Of a DNA stretch of 64,000 nucleotides, positions 56,427-64,000 are shown in pieces; position 1 is the first letter of the stretch, and every line of letters starts with the position of its first letter. Source of the DNA: Sporosalibacterium faouarense (GTDB lineage: Bacteria > Bacillota > Clostridia > Tissierellales > VENL01). The stretch is taken from NCBI RefSeq assembly GCF_016765695.1, contig NZ_JAETGO010000043.1:62001-126000 (forward strand). The letters run 5' to 3'. Below the pieces are notes generated by a model. It was not told the origin of the DNA and did no database searches. It saw only the letters and a list, made by a program, of their open reading frames with translations. The translations under genes and the position numbers were made by a program.

Positions 56427-56981
56427 TTATAGATTTGGAGTTACTCTTCTTATCATATCTTCTATCTCATCAGTAAACCCTTTTATCGGTCTACCAGTTC
56501 TAATATTTCGGCCTATTTCATCAATTCTGTCAAATATATCTGGATCAGCTGTTACGCTTACTTTATTTATACTACTATCAGCATTTTTTACTGTTCTTTC
56601 TATTTGCTTTCTCATATTATCATTAATTCTTAAAGTACTGTCATTTGTTAAATCAACACCAATTAAAGCAGTATTTCCACTTATAACTACTGTTGCATCT
56701 TCAACATTTGACATAGCAGCTATTTTATCAGCTATTTTTTTTGCTCTAGATGATAAATTATTGTTATTTCCATTTATATTATTGTTGTTATTGTTTAGCC
56801 CATTATTGTTACCATTCTGGTTGTTGTTATTGTATAGATCATTGTTATCCATACCATAATTATTGTTAGGCTGATTTGGCTTTTCAGCGCTTGGCTGACA
56901 CCCTATTGAAATAAAAGTAAAGACTAATATCACTAACAATATATATGAATATTTATTAAGGTTTTTAGTCAAATCTTTCAC
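56427..56981 (-). CDS. YhcN/YlaJ-family sporulation lipoprotein
   Basis: The 184-residue protein has a signal peptide with lipobox ISIGC (Cys28), an Asn/Tyr/Gly-rich linker (residues about 36-78, encoded by repetitive AAT/AAC codons) and a C-terminal YhcN domain from RAKKIADKIAAMSNVEDATV to VSVTADPDIFDRI. Such proteins are found on spore membranes; their role is unclear. It follows a shorter paralogue with the same QPSAEKPNQPNN segment after the Cys. Confidence 0.85.
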   Translation of the reverse strand: MKDLTKNLNKYSYILLVILVFTFISIGCQPSAEKPNQPNNNYGMDNNDLYNNNNQNGNNNGLNNNNNNINGNNNNLSSRAKKIADKIAAMSNVEDATVVISGNTALIGVDLTNDSTLRINDNMRKQIERTVKNADSSINKVSVTADPDIFDRIDEIGRNIRTGRPIKGFTDEIEDMIRRVTPNL

Positions 56982-57038
56982 CTCCTAAATATATTTTCCC
57001 TCATAATTCAAAAATTATTATCTACATAAATGGAATAA

Positions 57039-57062
57039 AATAGCACCTTTAGAGGTGCTATT
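57039..57062 (-). terminator. Terminator after the short lipoprotein
   Basis: AATAGCACCT and AGGTGCTATT form a 10-bp stem with a 4-nt loop just after the stop codon of the gene at 57068, followed on the minus strand by TTATTCC. It makes the two lipoprotein genes separable units. Confidence 0.75.
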
Positions 57063-57067
57063 CTATT

Positions 57068-57388
57068 CTATCCATTAACTACATTAACTCTTTGAGAAAT
57101 ATTATCGTCATCATCTATAATCCCATCATTCTCTTCTATATTCTTGTAATCGTTATTATCATAGTTATTATTTTCATTGTTGAAGTAATCATTACCATTC
57201 ATATTATCATTATTATAATAGTCATTATCATATAGGTCATGGTTTATATTATTATTGTCATACATATCATTATTTGGTTGATTTGGCTTTTCAGCACTTG
57301 GTTGGCAACCAATTATTGTTAAAGAAATGACTAATATAATAAGAAAAATATAGGAAATTGCTTTAAATTTTTTATGCAATTTTTCCAC
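57068..57388 (-). CDS. Short lipoprotein, paralogue of the YhcN-like protein without its domain
   Basis: The 106-residue protein shares the signal peptide, lipobox (TIIGC) and QPSAEKPNQPNN with the gene downstream. It continues with about 60 residues of Asn/Asp/Tyr repeats (DYYNNDNMNGNDYFNNE) and stops at ISQRVNVVNG, where the paralogue's YhcN domain would begin. A terminator follows at once, so it is a truncated duplicate or a secreted low-complexity peptide. The RBS GGAGGTGG is intact, so it is probably expressed. Confidence 0.65.
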   Translation of the reverse strand: MEKLHKKFKAISYIFLIILVISLTIIGCQPSAEKPNQPNNDMYDNNNINHDLYDNDYYNNDNMNGNDYFNNENNNYDNNDYKNIEENDGIIDDDDNISQRVNVVNG

Positions 57389-57455
57389 CTCCTATTAATA
57401 TTCTTTGAGATTTAGTGGAAAAATATTATTAGTAATAATTGAAAATTAATAAAAA

Positions 57456-57477
57456 AAACACCCTTTTTTCGGGTGTT
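57456..57477 (-). terminator. Terminator overlapping the phoU stop
   Basis: AACACCC and GGGTGTT pair around a 7-nt loop; the stop codon of phoU lies in the right arm, and TTTTTTT follows on the minus strand. It ends the pst operon. Confidence 0.88.
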
Positions 57478-58123
57478 AAAATTCTAATCTATGACCTGTA
57501 GTCATGTATACAATACCTTCGCAGATATTTGTTGTATGATCTGCTATTCTTTCGATATATCTACCAATTAAAAGCAGATTGATAATTTGAGGCATGGTTT
57601 CTTTGTTATTGCTTAGTATTTCTAACAACTCAAGATATACTCTCTCATAAAGTTCATCCACTTCATCATCCATTTTAGTAATATTTTTTGCTGTTTCTGC
57701 ATCTTCATTAATAAAGCTATCTAAGCTTTCTTTTATCATTTTTTTAGCAATATCTGCCATTTTAGGAATATCTACTAATGGTTTTATGAACTTTTCATTT
57801 CCAATTTTTTTAGTTACTTTGGCAATATTTACACCATGATCTCCAATTCTTTCTAAATCAGTAATGATTTTCAATATGGTACTAACCATTCTTAAATCTT
57901 TGGCAATAGGCTGTTGGAGTGCTAATAAGTCAAGACATTTATCTTCTATAATGATTTCTAATTCATCTGTTTTACCTTCAAGCTCGAAAACCTTATCTAC
58001 TAAATCAGAATCCTGTGTCATTAAAGCTTTTATAGCAATCTCAATTTCTTCCTCAACTATTGCTCCCATCTTTAACAATTGCTCTTTTAAATCCTTTAAT
58101 TGCTCGTCAAAATGTTTTCTCAT
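57476..58123 (-). CDS. phoU: Phosphate uptake regulator PhoU
   Basis: PhoU links the Pst transporter to PhoR signalling. The 215-residue helical protein has two PhoU repeats with metal-binding E/DxxxD motifs, e.g. FELEGKTDELE, DLERIGDHGVNIAK and YIERIADHTTNICE. ATG 58123 is chosen, 8 nt after GGGGAG; the GTG at 58132 lies in that RBS region. Last gene of the pst operon. Confidence 0.95.
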   Translation of the reverse strand: MRKHFDEQLKDLKEQLLKMGAIVEEEIEIAIKALMTQDSDLVDKVFELEGKTDELEIIIEDKCLDLLALQQPIAKDLRMVSTILKIITDLERIGDHGVNIAKVTKKIGNEKFIKPLVDIPKMADIAKKMIKESLDSFINEDAETAKNITKMDDEVDELYERVYLELLEILSNNKETMPQIINLLLIGRYIERIADHTTNICEGIVYMTTGHRLEF

Positions 58124-58217
58124 AAATTTCACTCCCCTAGGATTTTAATTATAATAATTATATGATTATTCTAGTAAAAAATTTGTTAACTTTAAAATAA
58201 ATTTAAATTAATTCTTA

Positions 58218-58973
58218 TTATCCGAATCTACCAGTAATATAATCTTCAGTTCTTTTATCCTCTGGAGTAGAGAATATTGTTTTGGTCTCCCCAAACTCTA
58301 TCATTTCACCTAATAAGAAAAATGCTGTATTATCAGAAATTCTACCTGCTTGTTGCATTGAATGAGTAACAATAACTATTGTATAATCTCGCTTTAACTC
58401 CTCAGTAAGCTCTTCTATCTTACCAGTTGCTATTGGATCTAATGCTGATGTTGGTTCATCCATAAGAAGCACTTCAGGCTCTACAGCTAAAGCTCTAGCT
58501 ATACAAAGTCTTTGTTGTTGGCCTCCAGATAGTCCTAATGCATTTTTCTTTAATCTATCCTTAACCTCATCCCAAATGGCTGCAGAACGCAAGCTTTTTT
58601 CAACTATTTCATCTAATACACTTTTCTGTTTCACTCCGTGGGCCCTTGGTCCATATGCTACATTATCATATATACTCATTGGAAATGGATTTGGCTTTTG
58701 GAATACCATTCCTACTCTTTTTCTCAATTTAATAACATCAATATTTTTATAAATATCTAGTCCATCTAACTTTACATTTCCATTAATCTTAACACCTTCT
58801 ATCAAGTCATTCATTCTATTTAGAGTTTTTAAAAATGTAGATTTACCGCAACCAGATGGACCAATCAATGCTGTTATTTTACGTTCCTCTATATCAAGAT
58901 TTATACCTTTTAGCGCTTGAAAATCACCATAAAACAAATCCAAGTCCTTAACTGATATTTTAAAATTATTCAT
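58218..58973 (-). CDS. pstB: Phosphate ABC transporter ATP-binding protein PstB
   Basis: PstB powers high-affinity phosphate import. The 251-residue ATPase has Walker [13 protein letters not shown], the Q-loop [15 protein letters not shown], signature LSGGQQQRL, Walker [14 protein letters not shown] and [11 protein letters not shown]. Start ATG with GGGGTGA. Follows pstA by 24 nt. Confidence 0.98.
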   Translation of the reverse strand: MNNFKISVKDLDLFYGDFQALKGINLDIEERKITALIGPSGCGKSTFLKTLNRMNDLIEGVKINGNVKLDGLDIYKNIDVIKLRKRVGMVFQKPNPFPMSIYDNVAYGPRAHGVKQKSVLDEIVEKSLRSAAIWDEVKDRLKKNALGLSGGQQQRLCIARALAVEPEVLLMDEPTSALDPIATGKIEELTEELKRDYTIVIVTHSMQQAGRISDNTAFFLLGEMIEFGETKTIFSTPEDKRTEDYITGRFG

Positions 58974-58997
58974 TACTTCACCCCTCTAATAAGTTTA

Positions 58998-59828
58998 CTA
59001 TTGCTTAGCCTTATTTAATCTTGATGCTAATTTATTTGCTATAAAGTTAATAACTAGTACAATTAAGATTAAAATAGTTGCAGTTGCATATGCTTTTTCA
59101 AAGGAAATACCCTCTTTAGCTAAATAATATAAGTGAACTGCAAGAGTTCTACCACCATCCATTAAGCCTTTAGGCATCCATTTTACTGTTCCTAGTGTTA
59201 AATATATTGCTGCAGTTTCACCAACAATTCTACCTATACTTAATATAACTCCTGTAAGAATACCAGGTATGGCACTAGGTAGAATGACTTTTCTAATAGT
59301 GCGTAACTTAGATGCTCCTAACCCAAGACTACCTTCTCTAAATGTATTTGGCACAGCTTTTAGAGATTCTTCTGTAGTACGTACAATTGTGGGTAAAACC
59401 ATCATGCTTAAAGTTAATGAACCCGATAATATAGACCATCCAAAATTTAAAAATGTAACGAAAAATATTAAGCCATATAAACCAAAAACTATTGAGGGTA
59501 TTCCAGCTAAACTCTCTGTTGCAAATCTTATTACTCTAACAACTTTACCAGGTTTAGCGTATTCAACTAGGTAAATAGCTGAAAAAATACCTATAGGTGT
59601 GGCTATTATGATTGTTATTAGTATTACATACAAGGTTGAAACAATATAAGGTAATATACCTTCTTCACCTTCACCCATCTGTGTCTGTGAAATGAAATCC
59701 CAGCTTATTTCTCCAATCCCATTAGAAACTACATATATTAAAATCCATAGGAGTACTCCAACAGTAACTATTGATGAGAGATATATTATTCCTTTTACTA
59801 GATTGTCCATTGAATGTCTTTTCTTCAT
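58998..59828 (-). CDS. pstA: Phosphate ABC transporter permease PstA
   Basis: The 276-residue permease has six membrane helices and the EAA-type loop LGASKLRTIRKVILPSAIPG, plus ESLAGIPSIVFGLYG. The start is ATG 59828, one base after the pstC stop (TAGGATG) and 9 nt after AAGGTGG; the GTG at 59837 abuts the RBS. Confidence 0.95.
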   Translation of the reverse strand: MKKRHSMDNLVKGIIYLSSIVTVGVLLWILIYVVSNGIGEISWDFISQTQMGEGEEGILPYIVSTLYVILITIIIATPIGIFSAIYLVEYAKPGKVVRVIRFATESLAGIPSIVFGLYGLIFFVTFLNFGWSILSGSLTLSMMVLPTIVRTTEESLKAVPNTFREGSLGLGASKLRTIRKVILPSAIPGILTGVILSIGRIVGETAAIYLTLGTVKWMPKGLMDGGRTLAVHLYYLAKEGISFEKAYATATILILIVLVINFIANKLASRLNKAKQ

Positions 59829-59829
59829 C

Positions 59830-60744
59830 CTATTCACCCACCTTACTTGTAATGAAGTTTAATACTATATTTAAAATCATTATGAAAATGAAAAGAATAA
59901 CTCCTGTCGCAAATAATGAGTTCTCATGTAACCCAGGTGCTGCATATGACATTTCTAATGCTATATGAGCTGTCATTGGTCTTACTCTATCTAGTATTGA
60001 AAAAGGAATTTGTATTGAGTTTCCAGCCACTAAAATAACTGCCATAGTTTCTCCTATAGCTCTACCTATACCTAATATAATTGCTGCAAATATCCCAGAC
60101 TTAGCTGCAGGAATCATTACCTTGAATATTGTCTGAATATGAGATGCTCCCATTGCCAAAGAACCTTCTTTGTACTCCCTTGGAACTGCCTTTAAAGCTG
60201 TTACTGAAATATTAATTATAGTAGGCAAAATCATGAAGGAAAGTATTATTATAGCTGCCAATAGTCCATTTCCTCCACCACCGAAAGTCCTATCTATTAT
60301 AGGGACTATAATAACTAGTCCAAAAAAACCGTAAACTACTGATGGTATACCCGCTAAGAGCTCCACCGCTGGTTTAATTATCTTAATCATCCAATCTGGT
60401 GCTAGCTCAGCTATAAAAACAGCAGTTAATAACCCTATAGGTACTCCTATGATTATTGAGCCTAATGTAGCATATATTGAAGCTACTATCATTGCTCCTA
60501 TACCTAGAATCTCTGCCTCTGGGTACCAATCAGTTTTAAAAATAAAATCAAATAAACCAATCTCTGCAATTGCAGGAACTCCCTTGATAAAGATGAAGAA
60601 AGTGATTATAGCTATACTAACTATTGCCATACAGGCTGATAAGAAAAATATAATCTCTACAATTTTTTCCCATATCTCTGTCCACTTACTTTTACTCATA
60701 TTAGGTCTGCTTTCATATTCATTGTTAAGTTCAGTTGCTTCCAT
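59830..60744 (-). CDS. pstC: Phosphate ABC transporter permease PstC
   Basis: The 304-residue permease has six helices, the signature ELLAGIPSVVYGFFGL and the EAA loop MGASHIQTIFKVMIPAAKSG. The start at 60744 (MEATELNNEYE) is set by GGAGGTG 8 nt upstream; the longer frame has no RBS. A hairpin lies between it and pstS. Confidence 0.96.
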   Translation of the reverse strand: MEATELNNEYESRPNMSKSKWTEIWEKIVEIIFFLSACMAIVSIAIITFFIFIKGVPAIAEIGLFDFIFKTDWYPEAEILGIGAMIVASIYATLGSIIIGVPIGLLTAVFIAELAPDWMIKIIKPAVELLAGIPSVVYGFFGLVIIVPIIDRTFGGGGNGLLAAIIILSFMILPTIINISVTALKAVPREYKEGSLAMGASHIQTIFKVMIPAAKSGIFAAIILGIGRAIGETMAVILVAGNSIQIPFSILDRVRPMTAHIALEMSYAAPGLHENSLFATGVILFIFIMILNIVLNFITSKVGE

Positions 60745-60793
60745 TACTATAGCACCTCCACTACATATTTTGCATTTATTTTTAAACATGGCT

Positions 60794-60820
60794 TAGACTC
60801 CACAAATCTTGTGGAGTCTA
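60794..60820 (-). promoter_or_regulatory. Intercistronic hairpin between pstS and pstC
   Basis: TAGACTCCACAA and TTGTGGAGTCTA form a perfect 12-bp stem with a 3-nt loop. No good U-run follows, so it probably stabilises the pstS transcript or partly stops read-through, giving more binding protein than permease. Confidence 0.65.
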
Positions 60821-60880
60821 GCAGTATAGATATTTCCTTGAAGCTAGAAGTAATTCATATGTGATTATATTATTGATTTA

Positions 60881-61801
60881 TTATTTAACAGGAATAGCTC
60901 CTTCTTCAGCAACTTTTGCTTGACCTTCTTCGCTAAATACAAAGTCTAGATATGCTTGTACTTCTGGTGTTACATCTCCATTTGTTAGCATTAGGAAAGG
61001 TCTTGATACTGGATATTTATCAGCTAAAATGTTTTCTACAGTTGGTGCAGTACCGTCTATTTCAACTGGCTTAACAGTATCATTTAAGTATGCTAGTGAT
61101 AAGTAACCAATAGCATTTTCTTTTTGTGCTACGTTTTGTCTCACTGTTCCGTTACCTTCTGCTATTATTGCATCTCTAGTTACTGCACTTACTTTCTTTC
61201 CATCTACTTCTTTCTCTAGTTCCATGATTTCTTCAAAAGCACCTCTTGTACCTGAACCTGCTTCACGACTTACTACTATGATTTCGGCATCGTTTCCACC
61301 AACTTCACTCCAGTTAGTAATCTCTCCTTCGAAAATCTTAGAAACTTGTTCTTTTGTTAAATCTTCTATTGCTCCATTACTTGGATGAACCACAACAGCA
61401 ATTCCATCATAAGCAATTATATGTTTTGTTAGTCCCCAACCTTCTTCTTCGGTTTTAAGATTTCTTGAAGCAGTTCCTATATCAGCAGTTTTATTATGTG
61501 CTGCTTTTACTCCTGCTGAAGATCCAATACCTTGAATGTTAACTTTTACTCCAGAGTTTTTATCCATGAATGCTTCTGCTATTGCTTCTGCTACTGGTTG
61601 TACTGATGTTGATCCTGCTATCTCTACTGTTCCTGTTGCTGAATCATTTGAATTATCATTGTTATTTTCTTCTTGACTATTGTTTTCATCTTGAACATCA
61701 TTATTAGTTTCTTCTCCTTTTGAACATCCTACTAATGCTCCAAATGCAAGTAATACAACTAAAGCTAACACTAAAATTCTTGATTTTCTAAATAAACTCA
61801 T
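60881..61801 (-). CDS. pstS: Phosphate-binding lipoprotein PstS
   Basis: PstS captures phosphate outside the membrane. The 306-residue protein has a signal peptide with lipobox ALVGC (Cys about 26), an acidic Asn/Glu linker, and PstS motifs IAGSTSVQPVAEAIAEAF in parts, IQGIGSSAGVKAA, IVVSREAGSGTRGAFEE and the C-terminal YPVSRPFLMLTNGD. ATG 61801 follows AAAGGGG by 8 nt; the ATG 18 nt further up contains that RBS. First gene of the pst operon, under a PhoP box. Confidence 0.96.
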   Translation of the reverse strand: MSLFRKSRILVLALVVLLAFGALVGCSKGEETNNDVQDENNSQEENNNDNSNDSATGTVEIAGSTSVQPVAEAIAEAFMDKNSGVKVNIQGIGSSAGVKAAHNKTADIGTASRNLKTEEEGWGLTKHIIAYDGIAVVVHPSNGAIEDLTKEQVSKIFEGEITNWSEVGGNDAEIIVVSREAGSGTRGAFEEIMELEKEVDGKKVSAVTRDAIIAEGNGTVRQNVAQKENAIGYLSLAYLNDTVKPVEIDGTAPTVENILADKYPVSRPFLMLTNGDVTPEVQAYLDFVFSEEGQAKVAEEGAIPVK

Positions 61802-61858
61802 TAAAACTACCCCTTTCATTTTTCATAATTGATTTAATTTGTCCTCTGTACATTTAGA

Positions 61859-61923
61859 AGTATAGCAATTTTTTCTAGGTTATATGTTTTGGAACTGTTA
61901 ATGGTTTGTTAAGAACATGTTAA
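61859..61923 (-). promoter_or_regulatory. pst promoter with tandem PhoP box
   Basis: On the minus strand TTAACA occurs at 61923-61918, 61912-61907 and 61901-61896, with AAAACA at 61890-61885: four hexamers with a strict 11-bp period. A TATACT -10 (61864-61859) follows 20 nt later. This is the arrangement of direct TTAACA-type repeats bound by PhoP~P in Bacillus, and phoPR is encoded at 25-27 kb. Confidence 0.88.
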
Positions 61924-61977
61924 TTGATAATATTTCTTTAAAGAATTGCTAAAAATACTAAGTTATTTCTTTATCTT

Positions 61978-62020
61978 AGAGAGTTGTATATTCACAAATC
62001 AAATATAATTTTGTATAAGT
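61978..62020. repeat. Copy G of the dispersed palindromic repeat (degenerate)
   Basis: GAGAGTTGTATATTCACAAA followed by TCAAATATAATTTTG aligns with copies B and D with several changes. It lies in the 571-nt gap between pstS and ychF, upstream of the PhoP box. Confidence 0.5.
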
Positions 62021-62158
62021 TCCACTATATGCTTTCATTATTTAAAGTATATCTATAAAACTCAAAAGAATATTATTTACCCTATAAAGAAAAACTGTAT
62101 ATGACATAGTTTATAAGCTTATTACTCAAAACTATTTTGGTTATTGATATTAATATTT

Positions 62159-62222
62159 GAGAAAACTGTATATTAAATTTTCTTAGGGAAATATATTTAA
62201 ATTGAAAATATGCAATTTCCTA
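62159..62222. repeat. Copy H of the dispersed palindromic repeat (full length, degenerate left arm)
   Basis: The right end AAAATATGCAATTTCCTA is intact; the left GAGAAAACTGTATATTAAAT is diverged. The whole 64 bp aligns in register with the copy at 29331-29393. It is the second copy in the pstS-ychF gap; apart from these copies and the pst promoter the gap 61802-62372 shows no gene. Confidence 0.7.
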
Positions 62223-62372
62223 ATTTAATAGAAATGAAAAGATTATTAGCTGATTCATTTTATAAAACCCTATATTATATATAGAAACTCTCAAAGTTCA
62301 TTGAAGTATATGTATTATTGATGTATAATTTAATCTGATGTGTTTAGAAGTTTATTTGAAAGGAAGATATAA

Positions 62373-63464
62373 ATGAAATTAGGTATTGTCGGACTACCAA
62401 ACGTTGGAAAAAGCACTTTGTTTAACGCTATTACTTCTGCAGGAGCAGAATCAGCTAACTATCCATTTTGTACAATTGAGCCGAATGTAGGAGTTGTAAC
62501 GGTGCCAGATGAAAGATTAGACTATTTGGAAGAGATGTTTTCATCCCAAAAGAAGATTCCTACAGCTATCGAATTCTTTGATATAGCTGGATTAGTTAAA
62601 GGTGCTAGTAAAGGTGAAGGATTAGGGAACAAATTTCTTTCCCATATTAGAGAGGTACAAGCTATTGTTCATGTTATAAGATGTTTTGAAGATGAGAATA
62701 TTACCCATGTTGAAGGTAGTATAGATCCACTTAGAGATATCGAAATAATTGATCTAGAGCTTATTTTATCTGATTTAGAAATAATGAGTAGAAGACTTAC
62801 AAAGACAGAAAAGTTGGCTAAAAATGATAAGTCTTTATTGAAAGAGCTTGAAATAATCAGAAAAATTGTGGAAGTATTAGAAGCTGGTAAAGCCGTTAGA
62901 ACATTAGAGTTCTCAGATGACGATCAAAAATTTGTTAAACATTTAAACCTATTGTCTAATAAACCTGTTTTATATGCAGCTAATATTTCCGAAGATGATA
63001 TAATATCAGAAGAAACTAATGAATACTTAGAAGCAGTATTGAATCATGCTGAAAAAGAAGGTTCGGAGGTTATTACAATCTGTGGAAAGATAGAATCTGA
63101 AATAGCTGAATTAGAAGAAGAAGAAAAGGAAATGTTCCTTAATGAATTAGGTTTAACTGAATCTGGGTTAGATAAGCTTATAAAGGCAAGCTATAAACTA
63201 TTAGGTTTAATTTCATTTTTAACTGCTGGACCAAAGGAAGTTAGAGCTTGGACAATCAAAGAGGGTACAAAAGCTCCTCAAGCAGCTGGAAAAATTCACT
63301 CTGATATTGAAAAAGGCTTTATTAGAGCTGAAGTGATTCATTTTGACGATTTAAAAAATTGTGGAAACATGACAAAAGCTAAGGAAAAAGGATTATTAAG
63401 ACTAGAAGGTAAAGAGTATATTATGAAAGATGGAGATGTGGTAGAGTTTAGATTCAATGTTTAG
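62373..63464 (+). CDS. ychF: Redox-/ribosome-associated GTPase/ATPase YchF
   Basis: YchF (Ola1-type) is an Obg-family P-loop NTPase that prefers ATP and binds ribosomes. The 363-residue protein begins KLGIVGLPNVGKSTLFNAI (G1), FCTIEPNVGVV, FFDIAGLVKGASKGEGLGN in parts (G3), then NKPVLYAANISE, where the usual G4 NKxD is altered as in all YchF, and a C-terminal TGS domain ending KDGDVVEFRFNV. RBS GAAAGGAAG. Confidence 0.97.
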   Translation: MKLGIVGLPNVGKSTLFNAITSAGAESANYPFCTIEPNVGVVTVPDERLDYLEEMFSSQKKIPTAIEFFDIAGLVKGASKGEGLGNKFLSHIREVQAIVHVIRCFEDENITHVEGSIDPLRDIEIIDLELILSDLEIMSRRLTKTEKLAKNDKSLLKELEIIRKIVEVLEAGKAVRTLEFSDDDQKFVKHLNLLSNKPVLYAANISEDDIISEETNEYLEAVLNHAEKEGSEVITICGKIESEIAELEEEEKEMFLNELGLTESGLDKLIKASYKLLGLISFLTAGPKEVRAWTIKEGTKAPQAAGKIHSDIEKGFIRAEVIHFDDLKNCGNMTKAKEKGLLRLEGKEYIMKDGDVVEFRFNV

Positions 63465-63532
63465 AAGAATCAAACAAAATAATTTTCATTCTAAGTGTCA
63501 AATCGAATTCTTTTAAAATAATGCTTTATATG

Positions 63533-63567
63533 AAAATGCTCCCGATAATAATATCAGGAGCATTTTT
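63533..63567 (+). terminator. Terminator after ychF, shared with the converging gene
   Basis: AAAATGCTCC and GGAGCATTTT form a 10-bp stem with a 14-nt loop followed by TT. It lies between convergent ychF and the partial gene, and can work for both strands. Confidence 0.8.
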
Positions 63568-63572
63568 AAGTC

Positions 63573-64000
63573 TTAAACTAATGCTTCTTTAATAATCTTA
63601 TCAGTACTAACTCCATTATAGCTTTCATCTAATTTTGATAATTTTCTTTCTAATTTTTTATATAATTTTCTCATATATCTTACTCTATAAGGGAAAAACC
63701 TCTTTATTTCCTTAAAATACTTCCTAGTATATAACTTTTTATTTTGAGCTATTGAAAACAATATAAGCTGCAAACAGTTTTTCTTAATTAATTCTTTTAG
63801 TTCATTAATATCATCAGTATTAAAGCACTCTACATTATCTAAAAGCTCTAATGTAAAGTTAATTAATTTGTTTGTTACATTATCCAAAGGCCATTTTCTA
63901 GCTAATTGAGAAATTATCGTTATATGATTATTATTGGAGTCATTCTCAGCATCCTGTAAATCATCACATATTTGAAGAAGAACCCCATATCCAAAAAAGA
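63573..64000 (-). CDS. C-terminal part of a polyprenyl-synthase-like protein
   Basis: The reading frame is open to the right window edge, so this is the 3' end of a longer gene (141 codons visible). The visible N-terminal part reads YGVLLQICDDLQDAEND, matching the second Asp-rich motif (DDxxD) region of class I isoprenoid synthases, followed by a helical tail rich in Lys/Arg (YRVRYMRKLYKKLERKL). It probably makes or modifies a prenyl diphosphate, but the first Asp-rich motif lies outside the window, so activity cannot be judged. A start at TTG 63887 inside the frame has no support. Confidence 0.6.
   Translation of the reverse strand, partial: FFGYGVLLQICDDLQDAENDSNNNHITIISQLARKWPLDNVTNKLINFTLELLDNVECFNTDDINELKELIKKNCLQLILFSIAQNKKLYTRKYFKEIKRFFPYRVRYMRKLYKKLERKLSKLDESYNGVSTDKIIKEALV

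Noticed and set aside
56760-57260. Possible CRISPR or tandem-repeat array (TTATTGTTG-like units)
   Set aside because: The repetition is low-complexity Asn/Tyr codons within two lipoprotein genes; there are no unique spacers of constant length.
57068-57388. Frameshifted pseudogene of the YhcN lipoprotein
   Set aside because: I looked past the stop in the other frames for the missing domain; a terminator follows within 30 nt and no domain remnant is visible, so a genuine short gene is more likely.
63573-63887. Complete 104-residue gene starting at TTG 63887
   Set aside because: The frame is open upstream to the window edge and the upstream part encodes a DDLQD motif, so this is the end of a larger gene.
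1-64000. tRNA, rRNA, IS element, prophage or CRISPR
   Set aside because: No sequence with tRNA or rRNA signatures, transposase, integrase or phage structural genes was seen in the window; only the small palindromic repeats suggest mobility.

Overview
The window is about 30% G+C chromosomal DNA from an endospore-forming, low-GC Gram-positive anaerobe. It carries spoIIGA-sigE-sigG, spoVD, a spo0E-like gene and ylmC. Together with an oxidative ornithine-degradation operon of the kind studied in Clostridium sticklandii, this suggests an amino-acid-fermenting member of the Clostridia/Tissierellia. That placement is an inference from gene content; no rRNA or tRNA gene was seen. Nearly every gene is on the minus strand, so operons read from high to low coordinates. 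Only rarA with the small gene behind it, and ychF, read forward.

Region by region. 1-4940: thiamin operon thiS-thiF-thiG-thiH-thiC-thiE (thiE is cut by the edge) behind a TPP riboswitch with an intrinsic terminator. 5250-9650: rarA, a small unknown gene, a threonine-aldolase-like enzyme, a sugar-nucleotide epimerase and a small DUF4870-type membrane protein. 9819-17803: ord-ortA-ortB-oraS-oraE-reactivase-orr, which converts ornithine to alanine plus acetyl-CoA. It is preceded by a sigma-54 (-24/-12) promoter and a cluster of TTTGC palindromes that look like enhancer sites. 18432-23014: a RiPP cluster with a 59-residue precursor carrying a CxCxCxCxC core and a Tyr-rich tail, a partner protein, a radical SAM/SPASM maturase and an ABC exporter. 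23393-24796: a PAS-AAA-Fis sigma-54 activator, the best local candidate to drive the ornithine operon. 25002-27481: phoP-phoR. 27500-29218: a laccase-domain protein, nrdR and ylmC. 29408-32093: sigG, sigE and spoIIGA. 32376-51097: a dcw cell-wall/division cluster (mraZ, rsmH, ftsL, two class B PBPs, murE, mraY, murD, ftsW, murG, murA, ftsQ, two DUF881 genes, sbp, ftsA, ftsZ). 51328-56306: a spo0E-like gene, lgt, an M16 peptidase pair and a membrane-anchored ferrochelatase-like protein without the usual catalytic His. 56427-57388: two related lipoproteins, one lacking its globular domain. 57476-61801: pstS-pstC-pstA-pstB-phoU behind a clear tandem PhoP box. 62373-64000: ychF and the C-terminal part of a prenyl-synthase-like gene.

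Less expected observations: (i) at least eight copies of a dispersed palindromic repeat with GAGGAAATTGCATATT ends, all intergenic or at a gene end; (ii) the sigma-54 architecture of the ornithine operon with a candidate activator about 5 kb away; (iii) the RiPP precursor, whose gene is flanked by an inverted CCCGTGGAT pair; (iv) three AAGTGG repeats at exact 10-bp period before mraZ; (v) a spoIIG-like promoter with abutting Spo0A-like boxes; (vi) the divergent ferrochelatase-like membrane protein. Many starts are TTG or GTG with strong ribosome binding sites, and several starts were set from the RBS rather than from the longest reading frame.
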